The translations under genes were made by a program, and so were the position numbers. A stretch of 64,000 nt of DNA from Eisenbergiella tayi (lineage in GTDB: Bacteria; Bacillota; Clostridia; Lachnospirales; Lachnospiraceae). This document shows positions 16,670 through 25,958 of the stretch, in pieces (the stretch's first letter is position 1; the number at the start of each line of letters is the position of its first letter). Under the pieces are notes generated by a model. That model was not told the origin of the DNA. It saw nothing but the letters and a program-made list of their open reading frames with translations, and did no database searches. Location of the stretch: NCBI RefSeq assembly GCF_001881565.1, contig NZ_MPDJ01000007.1:1-64000 (forward strand), read 5' to 3'.

Positions 16670-18208
16670 TTAAATGATTTTTTTCTGCTTAATGACAGGA
16701 TGCACACTGAATACTTCTTCAAAAAATGAGGCCTTTGCCTCAAACAGCCCTCTCTCCAGAGTGATATCCTCCGCAGTGTTCACAGTGAATATCAGCTGAT
16801 CCTCCCTGAGGGTGGTTTTGAAATCCTTGAATTTCTGTTTATGGCTTCGATCCAGGCCATTAGCCACGCGTATGATGGCCGTCAGCTTGGCGATAGTCAG
16901 ATAGGCCTGGGGATCCAGCGTCGTTGTTGTTCCCAGCTCCTCATAGTAATCAAATTCCTGATGGTTATATTTCACCACATTGGCAACGATCTCCCTCTCC
17001 TTATGGGAAAGGCCTATGATTTCCGTTGCCATGACAATACTGTAGGAGCATTCGCCCAGATTCACCATGCTGATATATTTTCCGCAGTCGTGGAGCAGGG
17101 CGGCTATCCGAAGCAGCAGGCGCTCCCTTTTTCCAAGGCCGTGTACCTTTTTCATGCTGTCAAAGATGGTGGTGCAGATATATTCCAGCGTTTCTCCTCT
17201 TCGTCTGCTTCCCATAAATCTTTTGCTGATATTTCGGGCGCATGCCACAATATCCTGCTCGAAATCATGCTTCGGCCCGACAATCTTATTTTTTTCCGCA
17301 AACTCGTAAGCAATGCCGTCGCAAAGCGTCACTCCCGGCGCCCACAGCAGCTTCGCTTCCATAAGCAGGGCCACCCGGTAGATAAGGACAGCGGAAATAA
17401 ATATCAGAGGAATGCTTTCCGTGGAAATTCCGAACCTTGCCGCAATCTCTTCCTTTGTATGTGTGCGCATGATCTGCATAAACATTTCATAGCTTGCACT
17501 GTCCACATATCCCGGCGTCTGTGAGCCGGTAAGGCGCTTCTGTATCAGGGCGGAAACATAATCATCCACAATAATGATATTATCAATGGTCCGATCCTTC
17601 AGATACATCCTTTTAAAAACGGACAGCTGGCTTTCGATAATCTCTTCCAGCAGCCCCTCATATTTGGACGGCTTCGCGTTCAGCTTGTTCAGCAGCTCCT
17701 GCAGGCGGAGTACGCCGAGACGAAGGTTCTGGGTAGCCACAAGCGTATCCTTGTCAAACAGGGACACCTGAATGCTGCCGCCCCCGATATCAACGATGGC
17801 CGTTCCTTTTTCGATGATTTTATTAAAATCCTGTCCCTTGAGGGCAATGGATTTATAATCCAGGAACCTCTGCTCGGAATTGCTCAGCACCTCAATGCGG
17901 ATTCCTGTGCGCTGGCGGATCTGATCCAGCACTATCATGGTATTTTCCGTTTCCCTGATGGCGCTGGTGCCGTAAGCCTTGAAATCCTCCACCTTATAGC
18001 CCCGCATGATGTCCACAAATTCCCGGAGGACGCGGCAGAGTTCGTCCACCTTTTCATAGCTGATTTTTCCCGTGGCAAAGGTATCGTTTCCCAAATCAAT
18101 CCTGTGACGGATATGGTCGATTTCCCGAATGCCGATTTTCGGTGAAAATTCAAATATTTTCATGGATAGCTCATAAGAACCTACGTCAATAGCTGCAAAA
18201 GTCTTCAC
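16670..18208 (-). CDS. Ppx/GppA family phosphatase with HD domain
   Basis: A 512-residue protein. An ASKHA-fold Ppx/GppA domain comes first (AIDVGSYELSMK, YGTSAIRETEN, VDIGGGSIQVSLF), followed by an HD-type helical domain (RIAALLHDCGKYISM). It is expected to cleave polyphosphate, pppGpp or both. The GTG start at 18208 is chosen because AGGAAAGGGATGCGGA precedes it and the homologous region begins there; the ATG upstream would run into the DUF815 gene. Only 19 bases separate it from DUF815 and 15 from ppk1. Confidence 0.85.
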   Translation of the reverse strand: MKTFAAIDVGSYELSMKIFEFSPKIGIREIDHIRHRIDLGNDTFATGKISYEKVDELCRVLREFVDIMRGYKVEDFKAYGTSAIRETENTMIVLDQIRQRTGIRIEVLSNSEQRFLDYKSIALKGQDFNKIIEKGTAIVDIGGGSIQVSLFDKDTLVATQNLRLGVLRLQELLNKLNAKPSKYEGLLEEIIESQLSVFKRMYLKDRTIDNIIIVDDYVSALIQKRLTGSQTPGYVDSASYEMFMQIMRTHTKEEIAARFGISTESIPLIFISAVLIYRVALLMEAKLLWAPGVTLCDGIAYEFAEKNKIVGPKHDFEQDIVACARNISKRFMGSRRRGETLEYICTTIFDSMKKVHGLGKRERLLLRIAALLHDCGKYISMVNLGECSYSIVMATEIIGLSHKEREIVANVVKYNHQEFDYYEELGTTTTLDPQAYLTIAKLTAIIRVANGLDRSHKQKFKDFKTTLREDQLIFTVNTAEDITLERGLFEAKASFFEEVFSVHPVIKQKKII

Positions 18209-18227
18209 TCCGCATCCCTTCCTTTCC

Positions 18228-19541
18228 TCACTGCTGCCCGCCGGCAGCGCTTTCGCACCCGGACAGATAATCAATGAACTGCTGCGCTGTCCTTCCGGAA
18301 AGCCCTCCGTGGAACAGTTCCCATTTATTGGCTTCTGCAAGCAGTTCTTCCTCCGGCATGGTCAGGCCATAGCGCGCAGCAAGAGCCTTTACAATATCCT
18401 GGAACTGGGATTTATCCGGGGCGCCGAAATAAATGGTCACCCCAAACCTGGACACCAGTGATAATTTCTCCTGTACTGTATCATTATTATGCAGATCATC
18501 ATCCAACTCTCTTTTATCGCTGAATTTCTCACGTACCAGATGTCTTCGGTTGGAGGTCGCATAAATCAGCACATTGGCCGGCTTCTTTTCCAGCCCGCCT
18601 TCTATCACGGCCTTCAGATATTTATATTCAATCTCAAAATCCTCAAAGCTTAAATCATCCATATAAATGATAAATTTATAATTTCTGTTCTTGATTTGGG
18701 CGATTACATTATTTAAGTCCTGGAACTGATGCTTATATACCTCAATAATGCGCAGTCCCTGAGAATAATATGCATTGGCAATTGCTTTGATGCTTGAGGA
18801 TTTGCCAGTTCCCGCATCTCCGTATAAAAGGCAGTTATTGGCCTTTTTCCCTTTTACAAAGGCTTCCGTATTATCTACCAGTTTTTTCTTGGCCGTCTCG
18901 TAGCCTATCAGATCCCCCAGCTGGACATGGGCGATATTCAGAATCGGCTCAATCAGCGTTTCGTCCTCCTTATGGGAGATACGGAAAGCCTTGTGCAGGC
19001 CGAATTTTCCCACGCCATATTCCTTATAAAATTCCGTCAGGGTATCCTTCATTTCCTCCGGCGTCCTGTTTTCCTTGAAACGCACGGCGAGCGTACATAT
19101 CCTGTCCCGGATACGGGTATTGTATACCTTGCTCTCCTGCATATTCCCTTCATAGGAAAGGACAAGAGAAAAGGCGGGAACCTGCAGCTTCTCCATCATA
19201 TCCGTAAAATCATAATCAAAAAATTCCTTAAAAATAATGATGTCATGAAGTACGGCCTCGTTGATCGTCCCTTCCACTTTTCCCCGGATTTCACACGCAC
19301 GGCTGTAGCTGTTTTCGTTGTTCACCAGCAGGTTCGTGAGATAGCAGTGCCAGAGATTGCCGGAAAAGCCATGGCTGCCCGCCATTTCCAAAAGACCATG
19401 CATGCAGTCATACAAAAGGGCGCTCTCCTTCTGAACTCCTTCTTCACCGCTTCCGTAATGCTCCATCAGCCATACCATATCCATAAGGAGACTGGTGTCT
19501 AACCCAAAATCTTTATATACAATTAATTCTTTCTCTCTCAT
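18228..19541 (-). CDS. DUF815 AAA+ ATPase
   Basis: A 437-residue protein of the DUF815 family. The N-terminal 200 residues are helical. The AAA+ core follows, with Walker A GDAGTGKSSS and Walker B FIIYMDDLSFEDFE, then YATSNRRHLVREKFSDKREL as a sensor region. DUF815 ATPases are widespread in bacteria, and I know no established function. Close spacing with ppx and pheA suggests co-transcription. Remodelling of a polyphosphate-related partner is only a guess from context. Confidence 0.82.
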   Translation of the reverse strand: MREKELIVYKDFGLDTSLLMDMVWLMEHYGSGEEGVQKESALLYDCMHGLLEMAGSHGFSGNLWHCYLTNLLVNNENSYSRACEIRGKVEGTINEAVLHDIIIFKEFFDYDFTDMMEKLQVPAFSLVLSYEGNMQESKVYNTRIRDRICTLAVRFKENRTPEEMKDTLTEFYKEYGVGKFGLHKAFRISHKEDETLIEPILNIAHVQLGDLIGYETAKKKLVDNTEAFVKGKKANNCLLYGDAGTGKSSSIKAIANAYYSQGLRIIEVYKHQFQDLNNVIAQIKNRNYKFIIYMDDLSFEDFEIEYKYLKAVIEGGLEKKPANVLIYATSNRRHLVREKFSDKRELDDDLHNNDTVQEKLSLVSRFGVTIYFGAPDKSQFQDIVKALAARYGLTMPEEELLAEANKWELFHGGLSGRTAQQFIDYLSGCESAAGGQQ

Positions 19542-19564
19542 CCCATATTCCCTCTCTCATCTTA

Positions 19565-20689
19565 TCAGTAATTACCGAGAATTTTCATATTCCTGGCCTC
19601 ATCCCTCAGTCCGCGCAGGGCATTTTTGACCGCGCTGTCCGCAAGATTTCCGTCAAAATCAATGAAAAACCGGTATTCCCAGTTGCGCCCTTCTATCGGA
19701 CGGCTTTCAATCTTGGTCATATTCAGGTTATTGTAGATAAAATGAGAAAGCATATGGTACAGAGAGCCGCTTTCATGGGGGATTTCAAAGCAGATGCTCA
19801 CCTTCTTCGCATCTTTGCGGAAAATCTTCTGATTGGTGATAATGATAAAACGTGTGGAATTGGTGTCGGACTGGTTAACCGGCTTTTTCAGCACCTCAAG
19901 GCCGTATACCCTGCCCGCATATTCTCCGGCGATAGCCGCCTGGCTGGGATCCTTTTCTTCCGCCACCTTTCTGGCTGCAAATGCGTTGTTCGGCAGGCTG
20001 ATCTGCTTCCAGTCATGCTCCGAAAGGAAACGGGCGCTCTGCATCAGGGACTGGGGATGGGAATATACCGTCCTGATATCCTCTATCCTGCCCCCCGGCA
20101 CTCCCAAAAGGCAATGCTCTATTTTAATAATCTGCTCTCCCACGATATAATTTTCGAACTCCACAAGCAGATCATAGATTTCATTTACAATTCCCGCCGT
20201 GGAATTTTCAATGGGAAGCACCGCAAAATCAGCGCTTCCCTCTTCGATCGCACAGCAGGCATCCCGGAAGGTATCCACATGGAAGCTGTTAACCGCATCC
20301 CCGAAATACTGATGCATGGCTGCCTGGGAGTAAGCTCCCTCCGCACCCTGGAACACGACGCGTACCCGGTCGTCCCCTAAGGAATCCACGCCGATAAAAG
20401 GCAGGCGCCCTATCGTCCCCTTCTCCGTCAGAAGCTGATACTGCAGCTTACGGCTCATGGACATAATCTGCTCGAACAATTCCCCGATTCCGGTCTTGTT
20501 AAAATCAGTGTGGGTAAGCGATTTGACCTTGGCAATCTTTTCCTTCTCCCTATCCCGGTCAAACACCTTTTTGCCTGTCTCAATCTTCACTTCAGCCACC
20601 TGTCTGCAGATATCCATCCTTCTTTCATACAGGTCTACAATCTGTTCATCCACCGCATCGATCTGCGTTCTTAAATCTCCTAAATCCAT
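19565..20689 (-). CDS. pheA: bifunctional chorismate mutase / prephenate dehydratase
   Basis: A 374-residue P-protein of phenylalanine synthesis. Residues of about 1-85 form an AroQ chorismate mutase (MDLGDLRTQIDAVDEQIVDL). About 110-290 form prephenate dehydratase with the NSTRF catalytic motif (SDTNSTRFIII). The end is an ACT domain, with SGSLYHML and IESRPIEG in place of the GALV and ESRP motifs that bind phenylalanine. Feedback inhibition by Phe is therefore expected. The start follows ATAGGAGTAAAAC. A stem-loop (20802-20849) lies upstream, possibly at the very 5' end of its transcript. Confidence 0.93.
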   Translation of the reverse strand: MDLGDLRTQIDAVDEQIVDLYERRMDICRQVAEVKIETGKKVFDRDREKEKIAKVKSLTHTDFNKTGIGELFEQIMSMSRKLQYQLLTEKGTIGRLPFIGVDSLGDDRVRVVFQGAEGAYSQAAMHQYFGDAVNSFHVDTFRDACCAIEEGSADFAVLPIENSTAGIVNEIYDLLVEFENYIVGEQIIKIEHCLLGVPGGRIEDIRTVYSHPQSLMQSARFLSEHDWKQISLPNNAFAARKVAEEKDPSQAAIAGEYAGRVYGLEVLKKPVNQSDTNSTRFIIITNQKIFRKDAKKVSICFEIPHESGSLYHMLSHFIYNNLNMTKIESRPIEGRNWEYRFFIDFDGNLADSAVKNALRGLRDEARNMKILGNY

Positions 20690-20801
20690 GTTTTACTCCT
20701 ATCCGTCCTCTTTTGCATGCGGCTGTTTCCGCCTGCAAATCAGGGAGGCTGAAAACCTCAGATTCTCAACCCTTCCCTAATCCGGTATATTTTATTTATA
20801 G

Positions 20802-20849
20802 GTAACTATCCAGCGTTCTCCACTGGCGGGGAGGGCGCTGGATAGTTAC
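20802..20849. other. 14-bp perfect stem-loop upstream of pheA
   Basis: GTAACTATCCAGCG and CGCTGGATAGTTAC are exact inverse complements around a 20-base loop that can pair further (TCTCC with GGGGAG-like bases). On the minus strand a TATAAA box (20851-20856) stands immediately upstream, so transcription may start at the hairpin. There is no T-tract on either side, which argues against a terminator. Confidence 0.65.
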
Positions 20850-20923
20850 ATTTATAGTACAACTGTTCCCTCTCCATATGCAACAAAATAATATGTTATT
20901 TTACATAAACTTTAAATAATTTC

Positions 20924-21766
20924 CTATTCCAGCACATGACGCTCTCCGCCCATCTGCAGCGTTTCCAGCAGCTGTTTTATGGTTTTCCCCGTAGACGGAT
21001 GCCTCACATAAGGCGCTATCTCGCATAACGGCACGAGAACAAAATCCCTGTTTTGCATATCCGCATGGGGCACGGTCAGCTTTTCCGAATCAATGATCTG
21101 ATCATCATACAGAAGCATATCCAAATCAAGAGTCCTCGGTCCCCAGTGGACTTTCCGCTCACGTCCTGCCAGGTTTTCCACCTGCTGCATTTTTTCCAGC
21201 AGTTCAAAAGGGCTCAGCAAGGTATAAAGCTCCAGCACGCCATTAAGAAAATCCTCCTGCTCCACCCCTCCGTAAGGTGAGGTGCGGTAAATGGATGACA
21301 TTTTCCCCGATTTGCATAATGGATGCCTTTTCAGTTCGTCCAGCCCTTTTTCCAGATAATATTCCTTCTCTCCCATATTGGAACCAAAAGCAATGTACAC
21401 TTTATGCCAGCCTCTTTCAATCTTTACCGACACATCCCCGAAAGGATACGGAATAGGGGCTTCCGGCTTATGCAGCTCCAGCTCCAGCCGCTCCACCAGG
21501 GGAAACGTCAGTAAAATTTCCTGCGCCACCCGCTCCGCCGCCCGTTCTATCAGATCATAGGTCTGTCCGGTCATCACCTGGTTTATGAGCTTACATACCT
21601 GTCCGTAGTCGGTGGCGCAGTCCAAATCATCCGTCAGGCCGGCCTTTCTGATATCCGTATAAAGAACCGCGTCCAGGAAGAAATGCTGCCCTTTTTCTTT
21701 TTCTTCGGGAAAAACTCCATGATGCGCATATACCTCAAGTCCTGTTATCCGTATTTGATCTTTCAT
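20924..21766 (-). CDS. folK: fused dihydroneopterin aldolase / HPPK
   Basis: A 280-residue fusion. Residues 1-118 are FolB dihydroneopterin aldolase (ITGLEVYAHHGVFPEEKE, with TDYGQVCKLI and the active-site Lys in HKPEAPIP). Residues from about 122 are FolK hydroxymethyl-dihydropterin pyrophosphokinase (YIAFGSNMGEKEYYL and GPRTLDLDMLLYDDQ). The enzyme makes 6-hydroxymethyl-dihydropterin and activates it with ATP for FolP. FolB-FolK fusions are known in Firmicutes. It is the last gene of the folate operon; the start follows AGGAGGATAAAGG. Confidence 0.92.
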   Translation of the reverse strand: MKDQIRITGLEVYAHHGVFPEEKEKGQHFFLDAVLYTDIRKAGLTDDLDCATDYGQVCKLINQVMTGQTYDLIERAAERVAQEILLTFPLVERLELELHKPEAPIPYPFGDVSVKIERGWHKVYIAFGSNMGEKEYYLEKGLDELKRHPLCKSGKMSSIYRTSPYGGVEQEDFLNGVLELYTLLSPFELLEKMQQVENLAGRERKVHWGPRTLDLDMLLYDDQIIDSEKLTVPHADMQNRDFVLVPLCEIAPYVRHPSTGKTIKQLLETLQMGGERHVLE

Positions 21767-21837
21767 CCTTTATCCTCCTGTCAACCCTCCTGTCTGTCTA
21801 TCGCACAGACGCAAACTTAAAGATCAAAAAGTTACTG

Positions 21838-22656
21838 TCAGCTTTTTCCTCCCGAAAGAATAGCTTCCGCCATCTGTACCGCCCTTTTATTTTCCTTCAC
21901 ATCATGCACCCTGAGAAAGGAACACCCCTTTATCACACCAAACACGCTGGTAACCAGAGTTCCCTCCATCCGTTCTCCGGCAGGCAGATCCAGCGCCAGC
22001 CCGATAACCGATTTACGGGATGTTCCCAGAAGCAGAGGGCAGTTAAAAATATGCAGGCTTTCCAGACTGTTGATAATCTCCAGATTATTTTCATAAGTCT
22101 TGCCAAAACCCACGCCCGGATCCAAAATGATCCTGTCATCCCTGATTCCCGCCGCTTCCGCTATTCTCAAGGTTTCCGCCATATCAGAGGCCATGTCCTC
22201 CAGAAAATCAGTGTAGTCCGCCTCGGCCCGGTTATGCATCAGGCAGCAGGGCAGCCCGCTCTTAGCTATGGTTTCCGCCATCTTTCCGCCGTCGTATTTC
22301 AATCCCCATATATCATTAATCAAATCTGCACCCGCCTGTATTCCCGCCCGGGCCACCTGATATTTATAGGTATCCAGAGAAACCGGGACATCAAAACGGC
22401 TTTTGACCGCCTCTATTACCGGAACCACCCTTTCGGCCTCTTCATCATCGGAAATCCTGATATAACCCGGCCGGGTGGACTCCCCTCCGATATCCAGGAT
22501 GTCCATGCCATCCTTTATCATAGTTTCCACATGCCTCAGCGCAGCATCCAGATGGTTGTATCTTCCCCCATCAGAAAAGGAATCCGGCGTAACGTTCAGG
22601 ATTCCCATAATATATGTCTTTCCTCTGTCAGCAAACTCTTTTCCGCCTATATACAT
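21838..22656 (-). CDS. folP: dihydropteroate synthase
   Basis: A 272-residue TIM-barrel enzyme joining hydroxymethyl-dihydropterin pyrophosphate to p-aminobenzoate; it is the sulfonamide target. Visible motifs are GILNVTPDSFSDGG, DIGGESTRPG, LINDIWG and ILDPGVGFGKTYENN. The start at 22656 follows GAGGGAAAAGAT; the open frame continues upstream into the HD gene but without family similarity. It is flanked by the HD-domain gene (25 bases away) and folBK. Confidence 0.93.
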   Translation of the reverse strand: MYIGGKEFADRGKTYIMGILNVTPDSFSDGGRYNHLDAALRHVETMIKDGMDILDIGGESTRPGYIRISDDEEAERVVPVIEAVKSRFDVPVSLDTYKYQVARAGIQAGADLINDIWGLKYDGGKMAETIAKSGLPCCLMHNRAEADYTDFLEDMASDMAETLRIAEAAGIRDDRIILDPGVGFGKTYENNLEIINSLESLHIFNCPLLLGTSRKSVIGLALDLPAGERMEGTLVTSVFGVIKGCSFLRVHDVKENKRAVQMAEAILSGGKS

Positions 22657-22681
22657 ATCTTTTCCCTCTTCTTTCTTCCAT

Positions 22682-23164
22682 TCACATCCGCAGCAGCAAG
22701 TTCTTTTTTTCCCTGCTCCAGTCGCATTCCCCCTCGGCAGGGCAGGCAAAACAGCTCCGGCTCTGTTTATCGGCACGATAGATCAGGCCTGACAGCCCCC
22801 GTTCTTCAGCCATTTCCTTATCACGATGCCGAAGTATGGCGGCTAAGATCTCTTCTTTTTCTTCCGGCGTAAAGCCGCAGGCCTCCAAAATTCCCGTAGC
22901 CAGCTCCCCGCTGGCCTGTTCATGGGGAACGGCATCCTCATACTGCCGGTAACGCCCGCAGTCATGCAGCAGGGCCGCCGCATAAACAAGCTCCCTGTCA
23001 ATCCCGCTGCCGCGCTCCAGATTCTCAATCCATGCCAGCCGGGCCACATCCAGGAAATGGGCCATATCATGCCTGCAGAAAATACGCGTTTCCTCATGCG
23101 CCCTGTTTTTCTGCAGACATTCCTGATAACAGGCATTCCTGATTATCCTGTTGATTCTGTCCAT
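22682..23164 (-). CDS. HD-domain phosphohydrolase within the folate operon
   Basis: A 160-residue HD protein. His residues in CRHDMAHFLDVARL, the HD pair in AALLHDCGRY and a later Asp (RADKQSRSC) form the metal site. The C-terminus carries four Cys in SRSCFACPAEGEC, a possible metal or iron-sulfur site. Lying between folE and folP, it may supply the unassigned phosphatase step that removes phosphate from dihydroneopterin phosphate. That is inference from position; house-cleaning nucleotide hydrolysis is the alternative. The start follows GAAGGATACAT. Confidence 0.75.
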   Translation of the reverse strand: MDRINRIIRNACYQECLQKNRAHEETRIFCRHDMAHFLDVARLAWIENLERGSGIDRELVYAAALLHDCGRYRQYEDAVPHEQASGELATGILEACGFTPEEKEEILAAILRHRDKEMAEERGLSGLIYRADKQSRSCFACPAEGECDWSREKKNLLLRM

Positions 23165-23209
23165 ATGTATCCTTCTTTATCTTTAATCTTTCCAGCGCCT
23201 GCCGGGCCT

Positions 23210-23767
23210 TTATCTCCCCAGCATGTGATAAAAGGTTTCCTGCAGCCCGCTGTTTTCTTCAAATGCGCCTCTTACTGCCACTGTCACGGTCTTACTGCCC
23301 GGCTTTTTGACTCCGCGCATGGTCATGCACATATGCTCTGCCTCCAGCATTATCATTACGCCCCTTGGCTGAAGATAATCCATCATGGCATCCGCCACCT
23401 GGGCTGTCAGCTTTTCCTGAAGCTGCGGCCTTCTGGCAAATATTTCCACCGTTCTTGCCAATTTGCTCAGTCCCACCACCTTACCGGCCGGAAGATAGGC
23501 AACATGGGCCTTCCCGAAAAAGGGCATCAGATGATGTTCGCAGGTGGAATAAAAAGTAATATCCTTTTCCAGGACGATTCCCGCGTTTTCCGCCTGGAAC
23601 TGCTTGGACAAAGGGACGGCCGGATCCTCATCCATCCCTCCGAAAATTTCTTCATACATCCGGGCGATCCTCACAGGCGTTTCCCTGAGCCCTTCCCGAT
23701 CCACATCTTCCCCGATTCCCTCCAGAAGCAGCTTCACCGCCTCTTCAATTTTAGACTTATCTACCAT
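23210..23767 (-). CDS. folE: GTP cyclohydrolase I
   Basis: A 185-residue type IA GTP cyclohydrolase, the first step of folate synthesis (GTP to dihydroneopterin triphosphate and formate). The zinc-binding CEHHLMPF and EHMCMTMRG motifs and the substrate region VGLSKLARTVEIFARRPQLQ are present. The start at 23767 follows AGGAGAGACACGC and lies inside the 3' end of folC (11-base overlap), indicating coupled translation. Confidence 0.94.
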   Translation of the reverse strand: MVDKSKIEEAVKLLLEGIGEDVDREGLRETPVRIARMYEEIFGGMDEDPAVPLSKQFQAENAGIVLEKDITFYSTCEHHLMPFFGKAHVAYLPAGKVVGLSKLARTVEIFARRPQLQEKLTAQVADAMMDYLQPRGVMIMLEAEHMCMTMRGVKKPGSKTVTVAVRGAFEENSGLQETFYHMLGR

Positions 23768-25067
23768 GCGTGTCTCTCCTGACTGCACCATTTTCTGCGA
23801 TTCTAATCAGATCCCCCAGAAAAGAGAGGGAGCCGAAAGCAAGGATAACATCATCTTTCCCGGCCAGCAGCCGGGCCATTTCCACGGCCTCCTCCAGGCT
23901 GTCCGCAGCTGTCACATTTCCATGATACCGCCGGACCTCCCCTGCCAGCTCATATGCGGGAACAGCCCTGGGATTCCCCGGAGCAGCCACAGTAATGACG
24001 GCCTCCGCATACGGACAGGTACTGCGGATCATTTTTTCTGTTTCCTTATCCTTCAATATTCCCATTATATATATGATTCTTCTATTTGTAAAATAAAACT
24101 GTATGGACTCCGCCAGTTTAGCCGCGCCATCCTCATTATGAGCACCGTCTGCCACAAAAAGAGGCTTTTTCCCGATGACCTCAAATCTTCCCTGCCATTT
24201 GGCATGCAGCAGGCCCAGCCGCAGTTTTTCTTCCTTCACCGGGAAGCCCAGCTCTCCCAGCCGGTCAAGAGCCGCCACTGCCAGCGCACAGTTTTCTATC
24301 TGATAGATTCCAGCCATGGTGATTTCCAGCCCTTTGTGATTCCCATAGCTGAAGCGCTGTTTTTCCAGACCGTACTTTATAGCGGATATTTTATCCGGAT
24401 CCAGGACAGAAAGAGGGGCCTCTTTCCTCTTACAGGCATCCTCGATCACCTTCATGGCTTCGGGCCGCTGCTTCACTGTCACCACACTGCTGCCCTGCTT
24501 AATGATTCCCGCCTTATGCTCCGCTATTTTTTCCAGTGTATCGCCCAGGAAAGCCATATGCTCCATACTGATGGAGGTCAGCACACAAAGAAGCGGGGCC
24601 GGAATCACATTCGTGGCATCCAGCAGGCCCCCCATCCCGGTTTCCAGGACAACGATATTACATTTCTTTTCCCGGAACCATAAAAAGGCCAGAGCAGTTT
24701 CCATTTCAAAGGCGGTGGGGTGATTTTTCCCTTCCGCCGCCATAGCTTCCGCCGCATCCCGTACCGGTTCCATGAACTTCCCCAGCTCCGCTTTGCTGAT
24801 ATATTTTCCGTTTATCTGAAAACGCTCCCGATATTCAAAGATGGTAGGAGAAATATACCTGCCCGTTTTATATCCGCCCTCCGTCAAAACCGTGGAAATA
24901 AAATTCATCACGGATCCTTTTCCGTTCGATCCCGCTATATGTACAAAAGCCAGCTCCTCCTGAGGATTTCCAAGCCTGCCCAGCAATTCCCGCATATTTT
25001 CAAGACCCGGAACACAGCCGTATTGTCCGCACTCCTCCGCATAAGCCAGCGCCTGCTGATAATTCAT
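23757..25067 (-). CDS. folC: folylpolyglutamate synthase / dihydrofolate synthase
   Basis: A 436-residue Mur-ligase-type enzyme that adds glutamate to dihydropteroate and folates. It has the P-loop HIAGSNGKGSVMNF, the family block GRYISPTIFEYRERFQIN, a metal-site region EHMAFLGDTLEKIAEHKAGI and C-terminal VADGAHNEDGA. The start at 25067 follows AGGAGGAGAAGGAAG; the open frame continues upstream but that part lies in the arm of palindrome C and shows no similarity. It is the first gene of the folate operon, reversed from the usual position of folC at the end. Confidence 0.92.
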   Translation of the reverse strand: MNYQQALAYAEECGQYGCVPGLENMRELLGRLGNPQEELAFVHIAGSNGKGSVMNFISTVLTEGGYKTGRYISPTIFEYRERFQINGKYISKAELGKFMEPVRDAAEAMAAEGKNHPTAFEMETALAFLWFREKKCNIVVLETGMGGLLDATNVIPAPLLCVLTSISMEHMAFLGDTLEKIAEHKAGIIKQGSSVVTVKQRPEAMKVIEDACKRKEAPLSVLDPDKISAIKYGLEKQRFSYGNHKGLEITMAGIYQIENCALAVAALDRLGELGFPVKEEKLRLGLLHAKWQGRFEVIGKKPLFVADGAHNEDGAAKLAESIQFYFTNRRIIYIMGILKDKETEKMIRSTCPYAEAVITVAAPGNPRAVPAYELAGEVRRYHGNVTAADSLEEAVEMARLLAGKDDVILAFGSLSFLGDLIRIAENGAVRRDTHGR

Positions 25068-25088
25068 CTTCCTTCTCCTCCTTTGCCG

Positions 25089-25483
25089 CTGCCATCGTAC
25101 CTGCCTTTCTGCGGACGCCCTTCTTTTGTTCCTCCAGCCCGTGGCTCTCCCGCCCTTTCCGTCCTGCGGCGGCTGTGTATGTGTGTTCCAATCCATGGGA
25201 AAAAACGGGGTGTTTCTAAATGTCCCGTTTCACCGGAATTCTGCCAACGCGGCAAAACTCCTCGCATGCGATTTTAAACACAATAGTCTTAGCTGCTTAT
25301 GCTCGTCAGACAAGCCGCTAAGGACGGCCGAATTCCGGTGAAACGGGACATTAAGAAACATCACCGTTTTTTCCCATGGATTGGAACACACATACACAGC
25401 CGCCGCAGGACGGAAAGGGCGGGAGAGCCACGGGCTGGAGGAACAAAAGAAGGGCGTCCGCAGAAAGGCAGGTACGAAGGCAG
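25089..25483. repeat. long palindrome element C (153-bp arms)
   Basis: Arms 25089-25241 and 25330-25483 are inverse complements with about five differences, including one indel. The 88-base centre (25242-25329) is more divergent than in A, B and D but keeps a GTCCTTAG/CTAAGAC stem and a GTGTTTA segment on the minus strand. The element occupies almost all of the divergent gap between folC and the CmpB-like gene; its left arm begins 22 bases from the folC start codon. Confidence 0.88.
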
Positions 25484-25548
25484 CCCTCATTTCAAACACA
25501 CTATAGCACAATTCGTATAAAAAAAGAATAAGCGGTCAAAATATTAGC

Positions 25549-25944
25549 ATGCAAAAATTATTTAAAGATTTTATCAAATGCGGCATCCTTGGCTGGTGCC
25601 TTGAAATTACATTTACTGCGCTTCATTCTCTCCAGCAGAGGAAGATGTCTCTCCAGGGGACTACTTCCTTGTGGATGTTCCCTATTTACGGGGCGGGCTG
25701 TCTGTTAAAGCCTGTATGCTCCCTGGTAAAGGGGTGTCATTGGCTGGTGCGGGGCTGTATTTATGCCCTCTGTATTTTTACGGCGGAATATGCTTCAGGA
25801 TTTTTCCTTCAAAAGAAAGAATTATGTCCCTGGAATTACGGAAGGGCCCGCTGGAATATCGGCAGGGTGATCCGGCTTGATTATGCCCCTTGTTGGATTA
25901 TTACCGGTCTTCTCATGGAACATGCAATAACGGACAGGAAATGA
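25549..25944 (+). CDS. CmpB-like putative ABC-transporter type IV membrane protein
   Basis: A 131-residue protein with about four hydrophobic segments. The start FIKCGILGWCLEITFTAL, the PIYGAG turn and the late CPWNYGRARWNIGRVIRLDY fit the putative ABC_trans_CmpB family (PF06541). These small membrane proteins are common in Clostridia and have no established function. The start at 25549 lacks a clear ribosome binding site, so the true start is uncertain. It is a single gene between palindromes C and D. Confidence 0.7.
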   Translation: MQKLFKDFIKCGILGWCLEITFTALHSLQQRKMSLQGTTSLWMFPIYGAGCLLKPVCSLVKGCHWLVRGCIYALCIFTAEYASGFFLQKKELCPWNYGRARWNIGRVIRLDYAPCWIITGLLMEHAITDRK

Positions 25945-25958
25945 TCCTGTCCGTCTGT

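Noticed and set aside
25931..25953. CGGACAGG/CCTGTCCG hairpin at the end of the CmpB-like gene as terminator
   Set aside because: There is no T-tract on either strand; palindrome D directly downstream is the better stop signal.
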